64,000 nucleotides of DNA, taken from Aphelocoma coerulescens. Lineage: Eukaryota > Chordata > Aves > Passeriformes > Corvidae. The notes beneath the pieces were generated by a model. That model was not told the DNA's origin. It saw only the letters and a program-made list of their open reading frames with translations, and made no database searches. The DNA lies in contig NW_027183518.1 of the NCBI RefSeq assembly GCF_041296385.1, positions 248,001-312,000 on the forward strand. The letters are read 5' to 3'. Made by a program: the position numbers and the translations under genes. This document shows, one piece after another, positions 35,065 to 48,213 of this stretch; position 1 is the first letter of the stretch; every line of letters starts with the position of its first letter.

Positions 35065-38000
35065 TGCATGGGCTCGGCAGCACGGAAGGTGTAAGAACCT
35101 GTTTCTGGCCAGGCAGTGTGCTGGAGTGCAAAGGGCTGCGCCTTCCTTTCTGAAGCAGCCCAGAGCATTCTCAGCGGAATCTGCTTGTGAAGCAGCTCTT
35201 GGCTGGACATTTGCAAGTCGCTCCACTGAGTCCACGAAGCCGGTGGCCAGCTGCTTCGTTCTTCGCCTTCTGGGCTCTGGACAGAGCTGAAGCGCAGCGA
35301 TGGCTCGGAGCTTTGCCGCTCTTCGGCGTGAGCACTGCACGCAGCCACAGGCTGCTGTGCACGGATTTCCCTCAGCTCGACGTACAATCATTCTCTTGCT
35401 GTTTCCCTGAGTCGAAAGTGTCCGTGTAGCTCTCGCTCAGCGAAATGCGTCAGGAGAGAAACACTTGCTGGATGAGCTTTTCGCTGGCCAAGACTTTCAA
35501 CGCAGCACCACCATTCGGGCAAGGAGGAGGAGAAAGGAGGAGCATCTTTTCGTCCTGGCCCGTTCTTCTGCGCGAGACGCCTCTCCGCGTCTTCGCTCCC
35601 TGCAAGGCTGTAATGTGCGCCGTGGTACTTGGAAGTGAGAAGGCAGGTGCAGAGAGCACCGCGATCTGGCGGCGCCGTGCAGGCTGGAAAGGAAAGAGGG
35701 CTGCCACCGGAATGTGGTGCGAATACCGGTTTGCACGCGTCGAGGGTAAGCTCTGGGTGAGCTTGCTGGCCTAAAACTGTTCTCTGTGCCAGACGCAGGC
35801 GAGAAGCTTTCCGTTAAGAATCAGGCTGCCACGCAAACAGAACGTGGTGCTACTACCTACCTAGCGCTGCGAGGGAAAGTGCATAGCCCAGGCGTGTTTC
35901 GGCAGAAGCAGCAGCGCGGAGCATTTCGCTGCCGGCACAGCGCTCTCTGGGCGAGAAGCGGACGACGGTTTGACTCCGGCAGAATGAAAGCGCCACATGG
36001 TACGAAGAGCATCGGAATGAAGGCAGAGCACCGAGCTGCTGCCGTGCGCATCGCACAGGCTGCGAGAGGAAGCGTGGCTGTCACTGGCTTCTTTGCGGGT
36101 TCACGTTAGCAGTTGAAAACAGAAAGTTCCACTTGCAGCTACTTGTGCTGCTACCTATTTCTCTTCCAGCTCTCCCTGGAAAGAATTGTGCCGAGCTTTA
36201 CGCTTCCAGATGCACAGATGACGGTGGTAGATGCGGCAGAGAATAGAAAGACAGCGCGCAGCGGACAGTTTCTGGTGCTTTACGTGAGGCAAGGGGGAAG
36301 TGCAGCCCAGCAGTGGCTTTTACTTCTGGAGCCTTTTGCTTTGGTAGCAGCAGCTGCTGCGAGTGGGCAACGGAGCTGCGAGAGTGCGTAATGTGACGGC
36401 ACATCTCGCTGAGAAGGAAGCTGCCGAGCCGCAGCGTGTTGTGCTCCGTTTCAAGGCTACTTGGAGGAGGGGGGTACTCGAAGAACGCCTTCTTTCTGGA
36501 CGCGTCCTTCTGGGTGTGCTCAAGCTGCATGGGCTCGGCAGCACGGAAGGTGTAAGAACCTGTTTCTGGCCAGGCAGTGTGCTGGAGTGCAAAGGGCTGC
36601 GCCTTCCTTTCTGAAGCAGCCCAGAGCATTCTCAGCGGAATCTGCTTGTGAAGCAGCTCTTGGCTGGACATTTGCAAGTCGCTCCACTGAGTCCACGAAG
36701 CCGGTGGCCAGCTGCTTCGTTCTTCGCCTTCTGGGCTCTGGACAGAGCTGAAGCGCAGCGATGGCTCGGAGCTTTGCCGCTCTTCGGCGTGAGCACTGCA
36801 CGCAGCCACAGGCTGCTGTGCACGGATTTCCCTCAGCTCGACGTACAATCATTCTCTTGCTGTTTCCCTGAGTCGAAAGTGTCCGTGTAGCTCTCGCTCA
36901 GCGAAATGCGTCAGGAGAGAAACACTTGCTGGATGAGCTTTTCGCTGGCCAAGACTTTCAACGCAGCACCACCATTCGGGCAAGGAGGAGGAGAAAGGAG
37001 GAGCATCTTTTCGTCCTGGCCCGTTCTTCTGCGCGAGACGCCTCTCCGCGTCTTCGCTCCCTGCAAGGCTGTAATGTGCGCCGTGGTACTTGGAAGTGAG
37101 AAGGCAGGTGCAGAGAGCACCGCGATCTGGCGGCGCCGTGCAGGCTGGAAAGGAAAGAGGGCTGCCACCGGAATGTGGTGCGAATACCGGTTTGCACGCG
37201 TCGAGGGTAAGCTCTGGGTGAGCTTGCTGGCCTAAAACTGTTCTCTGTGCCAGACGCAGGCGAGAAGCTTTCCGTTAAGAATCAGGCTGCCACGCAAACA
37301 GAACGTGGTGCTACTACCTACCTAGCGCTGCGAGGGAAAGTGCATAGCCCAGGCGTGTTTCGGCAGAAGCAGCAGCGCGGAGCATTTCGCTGCCGGCACA
37401 GCGCTCTCTGGGCGAGAAGCGGACGACGGTTTGACTCCGGCAGAATGAAAGCGCCACATGGTACGAAGAGCATCGGAATGAAGGCAGAGCACCGAGCTGC
37501 TGCCGTGCGCATCGCACAGGCTGCGAGAGGAAGCGTGGCTGTCACTGGCTTCTTTGCGGGTTCACGTTAGCAGTTGAAAACAGAAAGTTCCACTTGCAGC
37601 TACTTGTGCTGCTACCTATTTCTCTTCCAGCTCTCCCTGGAAAGAATTGTGCCGAGCTTTACGCTTCCAGATGCACAGATGACGGTGGTAGATGCGGCAG
37701 AGAATAGAAAGACAGCGCGCAGCGGACAGTTTCTGGTGCTTTACGTGAGGCAAGGGGGAAGTGCAGCCCAGCAGTGGCTTTTACTTCTGGAGCCTTTTGC
37801 TTTGGTAGCAGCAGCTGCTGCGAGTGGGCAACGGAGCTGCGAGAGTGCGTAATGTGACGGCACATCTCGCTGAGAAGGAAGCTGCCGAGCCGCAGCGTGT
37901 TGTGCTCCGTTTCAAGGCTACTTGGAGGAGGGGGGTACTCGAAGAACGCCTTCTTTCTGGACGCGTCCTTCTGGGTGTGCTCAAGCTGCATGGGCTCGGC

Positions 38001-41000
38001 AGCACGGAAGGTGTAAGAACCTGTTTCTGGCCAGGCAGTGTGCTGGAGTGCAAAGGGCTGCGCCTTCCTTTCTGAAGCAGCCCAGAGCATTCTCAGCGGA
38101 ATCTGCTTGTGAAGCAGCTCTTGGCTGGACATTTGCAAGTCGCTCCACTGAGTCCACGAAGCCGGTGGCCAGCTGCTTCGTTCTTCGCCTTCTGGGCTCT
38201 GGACAGAGCTGAAGCGCAGCGATGGCTCGGAGCTTTGCCGCTCTTCGGCGTGAGCACTGCACGCAGCCACAGGCTGCTGTGCACGGATTTCCCTCAGCTC
38301 GACGTACAATCATTCTCTTGCTGTTTCCCTGAGTCGAAAGTGTCCGTGTAGCTCTCGCTCAGCGAAATGCGTCAGGAGAGAAACACTTGCTGGATGAGCT
38401 TTTCGCTGGCCAAGACTTTCAACGCAGCACCACCATTCGGGCAAGGAGGAGGAGAAAGGAGGAGCATCTTTTCGTCCTGGCCCGTTCTTCTGCGCGAGAC
38501 GCCTCTCCGCGTCTTCGCTCCCTGCAAGGCTGTAATGTGCGCCGTGGTACTTGGAAGTGAGAAGGCAGGTGCAGAGAGCACCGCGATCTGGCGGCGCCGT
38601 GCAGGCTGGAAAGGAAAGAGGGCTGCCACCGGAATGTGGTGCGAATACCGGTTTGCACGCGTCGAGGGTAAGCTCTGGGTGAGCTTGCTGGCCTAAAACT
38701 GTTCTCTGTGCCAGACGCAGGCGAGAAGCTTTCCGTTAAGAATCAGGCTGCCACGCAAACAGAACGTGGTGCTACTACCTACCTAGCGCTGCGAGGGAAA
38801 GTGCATAGCCCAGGCGTGTTTCGGCAGAAGCAGCAGCGCGGAGCATTTCGCTGCCGGCACAGCGCTCTCTGGGCGAGAAGCGGACGACGGTTTGACTCCG
38901 GCAGAATGAAAGCGCCACATGGTACGAAGAGCATCGGAATGAAGGCAGAGCACCGAGCTGCTGCCGTGCGCATCGCACAGGCTGCGAGAGGAAGCGTGGC
39001 TGTCACTGGCTTCTTTGCGGGTTCACGTTAGCAGTTGAAAACAGAAAGTTCCACTTGCAGCTACTTGTGCTGCTACCTATTTCTCTTCCAGCTCTCCCTG
39101 GAAAGAATTGTGCCGAGCTTTACGCTTCCAGATGCACAGATGACGGTGGTAGATGCGGCAGAGAATAGAAAGACAGCGCGCAGCGGACAGTTTCTGGTGC
39201 TTTACGTGAGGCAAGGGGGAAGTGCAGCCCAGCAGTGGCTTTTACTTCTGGAGCCTTTTGCTTTGGTAGCAGCAGCTGCTGCGAGTGGGCAACGGAGCTG
39301 CGAGAGTGCGTAATGTGACGGCACATCTCGCTGAGAAGGAAGCTGCCGAGCCGCAGCGTGTTGTGCTCCGTTTCAAGGCTACTTGGAGGAGGGGGGTACT
39401 CGAAGAACGCCTTCTTTCTGGACGCGTCCTTCTGGGTGTGCTCAAGCTGCATGGGCTCGGCAGCACGGAAGGTGTAAGAACCTGTTTCTGGCCAGGCAGT
39501 GTGCTGGAGTGCAAAGGGCTGCGCCTTCCTTTCTGAAGCAGCCCAGAGCATTCTCAGCGGAATCTGCTTGTGAAGCAGCTCTTGGCTGGACATTTGCAAG
39601 TCGCTCCACTGAGTCCACGAAGCCGGTGGCCAGCTGCTTCGTTCTTCGCCTTCTGGGCTCTGGACAGAGCTGAAGCGCAGCGATGGCTCGGAGCTTTGCC
39701 GCTCTTCGGCGTGAGCACTGCACGCAGCCACAGGCTGCTGTGCACGGATTTCCCTCAGCTCGACGTACAATCATTCTCTTGCTGTTTCCCTGAGTCGAAA
39801 GTGTCCGTGTAGCTCTCGCTCAGCGAAATGCGTCAGGAGAGAAACACTTGCTGGATGAGCTTTTCGCTGGCCAAGACTTTCAACGCAGCACCACCATTCG
39901 GGCAAGGAGGAGGAGAAAGGAGGAGCATCTTTTCGTCCTGGCCCGTTCTTCTGCGCGAGACGCCTCTCCGCGTCTTCGCTCCCTGCAAGGCTGTAATGTG
40001 CGCCGTGGTACTTGGAAGTGAGAAGGCAGGTGCAGAGAGCACCGCGATCTGGCGGCGCCGTGCAGGCTGGAAAGGAAAGAGGGCTGCCACCGGAATGTGG
40101 TGCGAATACCGGTTTGCACGCGTCGAGGGTAAGCTCTGGGTGAGCTTGCTGGCCTAAAACTGTTCTCTGTGCCAGACGCAGGCGAGAAGCTTTCCGTTAA
40201 GAATCAGGCTGCCACGCAAACAGAACGTGGTGCTACTACCTACCTAGCGCTGCGAGGGAAAGTGCATAGCCCAGGCGTGTTTCGGCAGAAGCAGCAGCGC
40301 GGAGCATTTCGCTGCCGGCACAGCGCTCTCTGGGCGAGAAGCGGACGACGGTTTGACTCCGGCAGAATGAAAGCGCCACATGGTACGAAGAGCATCGGAA
40401 TGAAGGCAGAGCACCGAGCTGCTGCCGTGCGCATCGCACAGGCTGCGAGAGGAAGCGTGGCTGTCACTGGCTTCTTTGCGGGTTCACGTTAGCAGTTGAA
40501 AACAGAAAGTTCCACTTGCAGCTACTTGTGCTGCTACCTATTTCTCTTCCAGCTCTCCCTGGAAAGAATTGTGCCGAGCTTTACGCTTCCAGATGCACAG
40601 ATGACGGTGGTAGATGCGGCAGAGAATAGAAAGACAGCGCGCAGCGGACAGTTTCTGGTGCTTTACGTGAGGCAAGGGGGAAGTGCAGCCCAGCAGTGGC
40701 TTTTACTTCTGGAGCCTTTTGCTTTGGTAGCAGCAGCTGCTGCGAGTGGGCAACGGAGCTGCGAGAGTGCGTAATGTGACGGCACATCTCGCTGAGAAGG
40801 AAGCTGCCGAGCCGCAGCGTGTTGTGCTCCGTTTCAAGGCTACTTGGAGGAGGGGGGTACTCGAAGAACGCCTTCTTTCTGGACGCGTCCTTCTGGGTGT
40901 GCTCAAGCTGCATGGGCTCGGCAGCACGGAAGGTGTAAGAACCTGTTTCTGGCCAGGCAGTGTGCTGGAGTGCAAAGGGCTGCGCCTTCCTTTCTGAAGC

Positions 41001-44000
41001 AGCCCAGAGCATTCTCAGCGGAATCTGCTTGTGAAGCAGCTCTTGGCTGGACATTTGCAAGTCGCTCCACTGAGTCCACGAAGCCGGTGGCCAGCTGCTT
41101 CGTTCTTCGCCTTCTGGGCTCTGGACAGAGCTGAAGCGCAGCGATGGCTCGGAGCTTTGCCGCTCTTCGGCGTGAGCACTGCACGCAGCCACAGGCTGCT
41201 GTGCACGGATTTCCCTCAGCTCGACGTACAATCATTCTCTTGCTGTTTCCCTGAGTCGAAAGTGTCCGTGTAGCTCTCGCTCAGCGAAATGCGTCAGGAG
41301 AGAAACACTTGCTGGATGAGCTTTTCGCTGGCCAAGACTTTCAACGCAGCACCACCATTCGGGCAAGGAGGAGGAGAAAGGAGGAGCATCTTTTCGTCCT
41401 GGCCCGTTCTTCTGCGCGAGACGCCTCTCCGCGTCTTCGCTCCCTGCAAGGCTGTAATGTGCGCCGTGGTACTTGGAAGTGAGAAGGCAGGTGCAGAGAG
41501 CACCGCGATCTGGCGGCGCCGTGCAGGCTGGAAAGGAAAGAGGGCTGCCACCGGAATGTGGTGCGAATACCGGTTTGCACGCGTCGAGGGTAAGCTCTGG
41601 GTGAGCTTGCTGGCCTAAAACTGTTCTCTGTGCCAGACGCAGGCGAGAAGCTTTCCGTTAAGAATCAGGCTGCCACGCAAACAGAACGTGGTGCTACTAC
41701 CTACCTAGCGCTGCGAGGGAAAGTGCATAGCCCAGGCGTGTTTCGGCAGAAGCAGCAGCGCGGAGCATTTCGCTGCCGGCACAGCGCTCTCTGGGCGAGA
41801 AGCGGACGACGGTTTGACTCCGGCAGAATGAAAGCGCCACATGGTACGAAGAGCATCGGAATGAAGGCAGAGCACCGAGCTGCTGCCGTGCGCATCGCAC
41901 AGGCTGCGAGAGGAAGCGTGGCTGTCACTGGCTTCTTTGCGGGTTCACGTTAGCAGTTGAAAACAGAAAGTTCCACTTGCAGCTACTTGTGCTGCTACCT
42001 ATTTCTCTTCCAGCTCTCCCTGGAAAGAATTGTGCCGAGCTTTACGCTTCCAGATGCACAGATGACGGTGGTAGATGCGGCAGAGAATAGAAAGACAGCG
42101 CGCAGCGGACAGTTTCTGGTGCTTTACGTGAGGCAAGGGGGAAGTGCAGCCCAGCAGTGGCTTTTACTTCTGGAGCCTTTTGCTTTGGTAGCAGCAGCTG
42201 CTGCGAGTGGGCAACGGAGCTGCGAGAGTGCGTAATGTGACGGCACATCTCGCTGAGAAGGAAGCTGCCGAGCCGCAGCGTGTTGTGCTCCGTTTCAAGG
42301 CTACTTGGAGGAGGGGGGTACTCGAAGAACGCCTTCTTTCTGGACGCGTCCTTCTGGGTGTGCTCAAGCTGCATGGGCTCGGCAGCACGGAAGGTGTAAG
42401 AACCTGTTTCTGGCCAGGCAGTGTGCTGGAGTGCAAAGGGCTGCGCCTTCCTTTCTGAAGCAGCCCAGAGCATTCTCAGCGGAATCTGCTTGTGAAGCAG
42501 CTCTTGGCTGGACATTTGCAAGTCGCTCCACTGAGTCCACGAAGCCGGTGGCCAGCTGCTTCGTTCTTCGCCTTCTGGGCTCTGGACAGAGCTGAAGCGC
42601 AGCGATGGCTCGGAGCTTTGCCGCTCTTCGGCGTGAGCACTGCACGCAGCCACAGGCTGCTGTGCACGGATTTCCCTCAGCTCGACGTACAATCATTCTC
42701 TTGCTGTTTCCCTGAGTCGAAAGTGTCCGTGTAGCTCTCGCTCAGCGAAATGCGTCAGGAGAGAAACACTTGCTGGATGAGCTTTTCGCTGGCCAAGACT
42801 TTCAACGCAGCACCACCATTCGGGCAAGGAGGAGGAGAAAGGAGGAGCATCTTTTCGTCCTGGCCCGTTCTTCTGCGCGAGACGCCTCTCCGCGTCTTCG
42901 CTCCCTGCAAGGCTGTAATGTGCGCCGTGGTACTTGGAAGTGAGAAGGCAGGTGCAGAGAGCACCGCGATCTGGCGGCGCCGTGCAGGCTGGAAAGGAAA
43001 GAGGGCTGCCACCGGAATGTGGTGCGAATACCGGTTTGCACGCGTCGAGGGTAAGCTCTGGGTGAGCTTGCTGGCCTAAAACTGTTCTCTGTGCCAGACG
43101 CAGGCGAGAAGCTTTCCGTTAAGAATCAGGCTGCCACGCAAACAGAACGTGGTGCTACTACCTACCTAGCGCTGCGAGGGAAAGTGCATAGCCCAGGCGT
43201 GTTTCGGCAGAAGCAGCAGCGCGGAGCATTTCGCTGCCGGCACAGCGCTCTCTGGGCGAGAAGCGGACGACGGTTTGACTCCGGCAGAATGAAAGCGCCA
43301 CATGGTACGAAGAGCATCGGAATGAAGGCAGAGCACCGAGCTGCTGCCGTGCGCATCGCACAGGCTGCGAGAGGAAGCGTGGCTGTCACTGGCTTCTTTG
43401 CGGGTTCACGTTAGCAGTTGAAAACAGAAAGTTCCACTTGCAGCTACTTGTGCTGCTACCTATTTCTCTTCCAGCTCTCCCTGGAAAGAATTGTGCCGAG
43501 CTTTACGCTTCCAGATGCACAGATGACGGTGGTAGATGCGGCAGAGAATAGAAAGACAGCGCGCAGCGGACAGTTTCTGGTGCTTTACGTGAGGCAAGGG
43601 GGAAGTGCAGCCCAGCAGTGGCTTTTACTTCTGGAGCCTTTTGCTTTGGTAGCAGCAGCTGCTGCGAGTGGGCAACGGAGCTGCGAGAGTGCGTAATGTG
43701 ACGGCACATCTCGCTGAGAAGGAAGCTGCCGAGCCGCAGCGTGTTGTGCTCCGTTTCAAGGCTACTTGGAGGAGGGGGGTACTCGAAGAACGCCTTCTTT
43801 CTGGACGCGTCCTTCTGGGTGTGCTCAAGCTGCATGGGCTCGGCAGCACGGAAGGTGTAAGAACCTGTTTCTGGCCAGGCAGTGTGCTGGAGTGCAAAGG
43901 GCTGCGCCTTCCTTTCTGAAGCAGCCCAGAGCATTCTCAGCGGAATCTGCTTGTGAAGCAGCTCTTGGCTGGACATTTGCAAGTCGCTCCACTGAGTCCA

Positions 44001-46752
44001 CGAAGCCGGTGGCCAGCTGCTTCGTTCTTCGCCTTCTGGGCTCTGGACAGAGCTGAAGCGCAGCGATGGCTCGGAGCTTTGCCGCTCTTCGGCGTGAGCA
44101 CTGCACGCAGCCACAGGCTGCTGTGCACGGATTTCCCTCAGCTCGACGTACAATCATTCTCTTGCTGTTTCCCTGAGTCGAAAGTGTCCGTGTAGCTCTC
44201 GCTCAGCGAAATGCGTCAGGAGAGAAACACTTGCTGGATGAGCTTTTCGCTGGCCAAGACTTTCAACGCAGCACCACCATTCGGGCAAGGAGGAGGAGAA
44301 AGGAGGAGCATCTTTTCGTCCTGGCCCGTTCTTCTGCGCGAGACGCCTCTCCGCGTCTTCGCTCCCTGCAAGGCTGTAATGTGCGCCGTGGTACTTGGAA
44401 GTGAGAAGGCAGGTGCAGAGAGCACCGCGATCTGGCGGCGCCGTGCAGGCTGGAAAGGAAAGAGGGCTGCCACCGGAATGTGGTGCGAATACCGGTTTGC
44501 ACGCGTCGAGGGTAAGCTCTGGGTGAGCTTGCTGGCCTAAAACTGTTCTCTGTGCCAGACGCAGGCGAGAAGCTTTCCGTTAAGAATCAGGCTGCCACGC
44601 AAACAGAACGTGGTGCTACTACCTACCTAGCGCTGCGAGGGAAAGTGCATAGCCCAGGCGTGTTTCGGCAGAAGCAGCAGCGCGGAGCATTTCGCTGCCG
44701 GCACAGCGCTCTCTGGGCGAGAAGCGGACGACGGTTTGACTCCGGCAGAATGAAAGCGCCACATGGTACGAAGAGCATCGGAATGAAGGCAGAGCACCGA
44801 GCTGCTGCCGTGCGCATCGCACAGGCTGCGAGAGGAAGCGTGGCTGTCACTGGCTTCTTTGCGGGTTCACGTTAGCAGTTGAAAACAGAAAGTTCCACTT
44901 GCAGCTACTTGTGCTGCTACCTATTTCTCTTCCAGCTCTCCCTGGAAAGAATTGTGCCGAGCTTTACGCTTCCAGATGCACAGATGACGGTGGTAGATGC
45001 GGCAGAGAATAGAAAGACAGCGCGCAGCGGACAGTTTCTGGTGCTTTACGTGAGGCAAGGGGGAAGTGCAGCCCAGCAGTGGCTTTTACTTCTGGAGCCT
45101 TTTGCTTTGGTAGCAGCAGCTGCTGCGAGTGGGCAACGGAGCTGCGAGAGTGCGTAATGTGACGGCACATCTCGCTGAGAAGGAAGCTGCCGAGCCGCAG
45201 CGTGTTGTGCTCCGTTTCAAGGCTACTTGGAGGAGGGGGGTACTCGAAGAACGCCTTCTTTCTGGACGCGTCCTTCTGGGTGTGCTCAAGCTGCATGGGC
45301 TCGGCAGCACGGAAGGTGTAAGAACCTGTTTCTGGCCAGGCAGTGTGCTGGAGTGCAAAGGGCTGCGCCTTCCTTTCTGAAGCAGCCCAGAGCATTCTCA
45401 GCGGAATCTGCTTGTGAAGCAGCTCTTGGCTGGACATTTGCAAGTCGCTCCACTGAGTCCACGAAGCCGGTGGCCAGCTGCTTCGTTCTTCGCCTTCTGG
45501 GCTCTGGACAGAGCTGAAGCGCAGCGATGGCTCGGAGCTTTGCCGCTCTTCGGCGTGAGCACTGCACGCAGCCACAGGCTGCTGTGCACGGATTTCCCTC
45601 AGCTCGACGTACAATCATTCTCTTGCTGTTTCCCTGAGTCGAAAGTGTCCGTGTAGCTCTCGCTCAGCGAAATGCGTCAGGAGAGAAACACTTGCTGGAT
45701 GAGCTTTTCGCTGGCCAAGACTTTCAACGCAGCACCACCATTCGGGCAAGGAGGAGGAGAAAGGAGGAGCATCTTTTCGTCCTGGCCCGTTCTTCTGCGC
45801 GAGACGCCTCTCCGCGTCTTCGCTCCCTGCAAGGCTGTAATGTGCGCCGTGGTACTTGGAAGTGAGAAGGCAGGTGCAGAGAGCACCGCGATCTGGCGGC
45901 GCCGTGCAGGCTGGAAAGGAAAGAGGGCTGCCACCGGAATGTGGTGCGAATACCGGTTTGCACGCGTCGAGGGTAAGCTCTGGGTGAGCTTGCTGGCCTA
46001 AAACTGTTCTCTGTGCCAGACGCAGGCGAGAAGCTTTCCGTTAAGAATCAGGCTGCCACGCAAACAGAACGTGGTGCTACTACCTACCTAGCGCTGCGAG
46101 GGAAAGTGCATAGCCCAGGCGTGTTTCGGCAGAAGCAGCAGCGCGGAGCATTTCGCTGCCGGCACAGCGCTCTCTGGGCGAGAAGCGGACGACGGTTTGA
46201 CTCCGGCAGAATGAAAGCGCCACATGGTACGAAGAGCATCGGAATGAAGGCAGAGCACCGAGCTGCTGCCGTGCGCATCGCACAGGCTGCGAGAGGAAGC
46301 GTGGCTGTCACTGGCTTCTTTGCGGGTTCACGTTAGCAGTTGAAAACAGAAAGTTCCACTTGCAGCTACTTGTGCTGCTACCTATTTCTCTTCCAGCTCT
46401 CCCTGGAAAGAATTGTGCCGAGCTTTACGCTTCCAGATGCACAGATGACGGTGGTAGATGCGGCAGAGAATAGAAAGACAGCGCGCAGCGGACAGTTTCT
46501 GGTGCTTTACGTGAGGCAAGGGGGAAGTGCAGCCCAGCAGTGGCTTTTACTTCTGGAGCCTTTTGCTTTGGTAGCAGCAGCTGCTGCGAGTGGGCAACGG
46601 AGCTGCGAGAGTGCGTAATGTGACGGCACATCTCGCTGAGAAGGAAGCTGCCGAGCCGCAGCGTGTTGTGCTCCGTTTCAAGGCTACTTGGAGGAGGGGG
46701 GTACTCGAAGAACGCCTTCTTTCTGGACGCGTCCTTCTGGGTGTGCTCAAGC
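35065..46752. repeat. Macrosatellite units 25-32, uniform majority block
   Basis: Eight complete units starting at 35065, 36526, 37987, 39448, 40909, 42370, 43831 and 45292. I see no difference between them at any marker site or in any translated frame, which makes this the longest uniform stretch of the array. Confidence 0.93.
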
Positions 46753-48213
46753 TGCATGGGCTCGGCAGCACGGAAGGTGTAAGAACCTGTTTCTGGCCAG
46801 GCAGTGTGCTGGAGTGCAAAGGGCTGCGCCTTCCTTTCTGAAGCAGCCCAGAGCATTCTCAGCGGAATCTGCTTGTGAAGCAGCTCTTGGCTGGACATTT
46901 GCAAGTCGCTCCACTGAGTCCACGAAGCCGGTGGCCAGCTGCTTCGTTCTTCGCCTTCTGGGCTCTGGACAGAGCTGAAGCGCAGCGATGGCTCGGAGCT
47001 TTGCCGCTCTTCGGCGTGAGCACTGCACGCAGCCACAGGCTGCTGTGCACGGATTTCCCTCAGCTCGACGTACAATCATTCTCTTGCTGTTTCCCTGAGT
47101 CGAAAGTGTCCGTGTAGCTCTCGCTCAGCGAAATGCGTCAGGAGAGAAACACTTGCTGGATGAGCTTTTCGCTGGCCAAGACTTTCAACGCAGCACCACC
47201 ATTCGGGCAAGGAGGAGGAGAAAGGAGGAGCATCTTTTCGTCCTGGCCCGTTCTTCTGCGCGAGACGCCTCTCCGCGTCTTCGCTCCCTGCAAGGCTGTA
47301 ATGTGCGCCGTGGTACTTGGAAGTGAGAAGGCAGGTGCAGAGAGCACCGCGATCTGGCGGCGCCGTGCAGGCTGGAAAGGAAAGAGGGCTGCCACCGGAA
47401 TGTGGTGCGAATACCGGTTTGCACGCGTCGAGGGTAAGCTCTGGGTGAGCTTGCTGGCCTAAAACTGTTCTCTGTGCCAGACGCAGGCGAGAAGCTTTCC
47501 GTTAAGAATCAGGCTGCCACGCAAACGGAACGTGGTGCTACTACCTACCTAGCGCTGCGAGGGAAAGTGCATAGCCCAGGCGTGTTTCGGCAGAAGCAGC
47601 AGCGCGGAGCATTTCGCTGCCGGCACAGCGCTCTCTGGGCGAGAAGCGGACGACGGTTTGACTCCGGCAGAATGAAAGCGCCACATGGTACGAAGAGCAT
47701 CGGAATGAAGGCAGAGCACCGAGCTGCTGCCGTGCGCATCGCACAGGCTGCGAGAGGAAGCGTGGCTGTCACTGGCTTCTTTGCGGGTTCACGTTAGCAG
47801 TTGAAAACAGAAAGTTCCACTTGCAGCTACTTGTGCTGCTACCTATTTCTCTTCCAGCTCTCCCTGGAAAGAATTGTGCCGAGCTTTACGCTTCCAGATG
47901 CACAGATGACGGTGGTAGATGCGGCAGAGAATAGAAAGACAGCGCGCAGCGGACAGTTTCTGGTGCTTTACGTGAGGCAAGGGGGAAGTGCAGCCCAGCA
48001 GTGGCTTTTACTTCTGGAGCCTTTTGCTTTGGTAGCAGCAGCTGCTGCGAGTGGGCAACGGAGCTGCGAGAGTGCGTAATGTGACGGCACATCTCGCTGA
48101 GAAGGAAGCTGCCGAGCCGCAGCGTGTTGTGCTCCGTTTCAAGGCTACTTGGAGGAGGGGGGTACTCGAAGAACGCCTTCTTTCTGGACGCGTCCTTCTG
48201 GGTGTGCTCAAGC
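46753..48213. repeat. Macrosatellite unit 33, G775 variant
   Basis: 1461 bp with A-to-G at unit position 775 (window 47527), shared only with unit 34. The change creates a CpG. Confidence 0.93.

Larger units (their letters stand above)
14611..39447. repeat. 8-unit block recurring at a 9-unit offset (13149 bp)
   Basis: Units 11-18 (14611-26298) and units 20-27 (27760-39447) show the same order at sites 1258 and 8: three G1258 units, one majority unit, one A8 unit, three majority units. The one mismatch is G859 in unit 11. Unit 19 lies between the blocks. Since few markers are involved, the call rests on order rather than on many sites. Confidence 0.65.
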
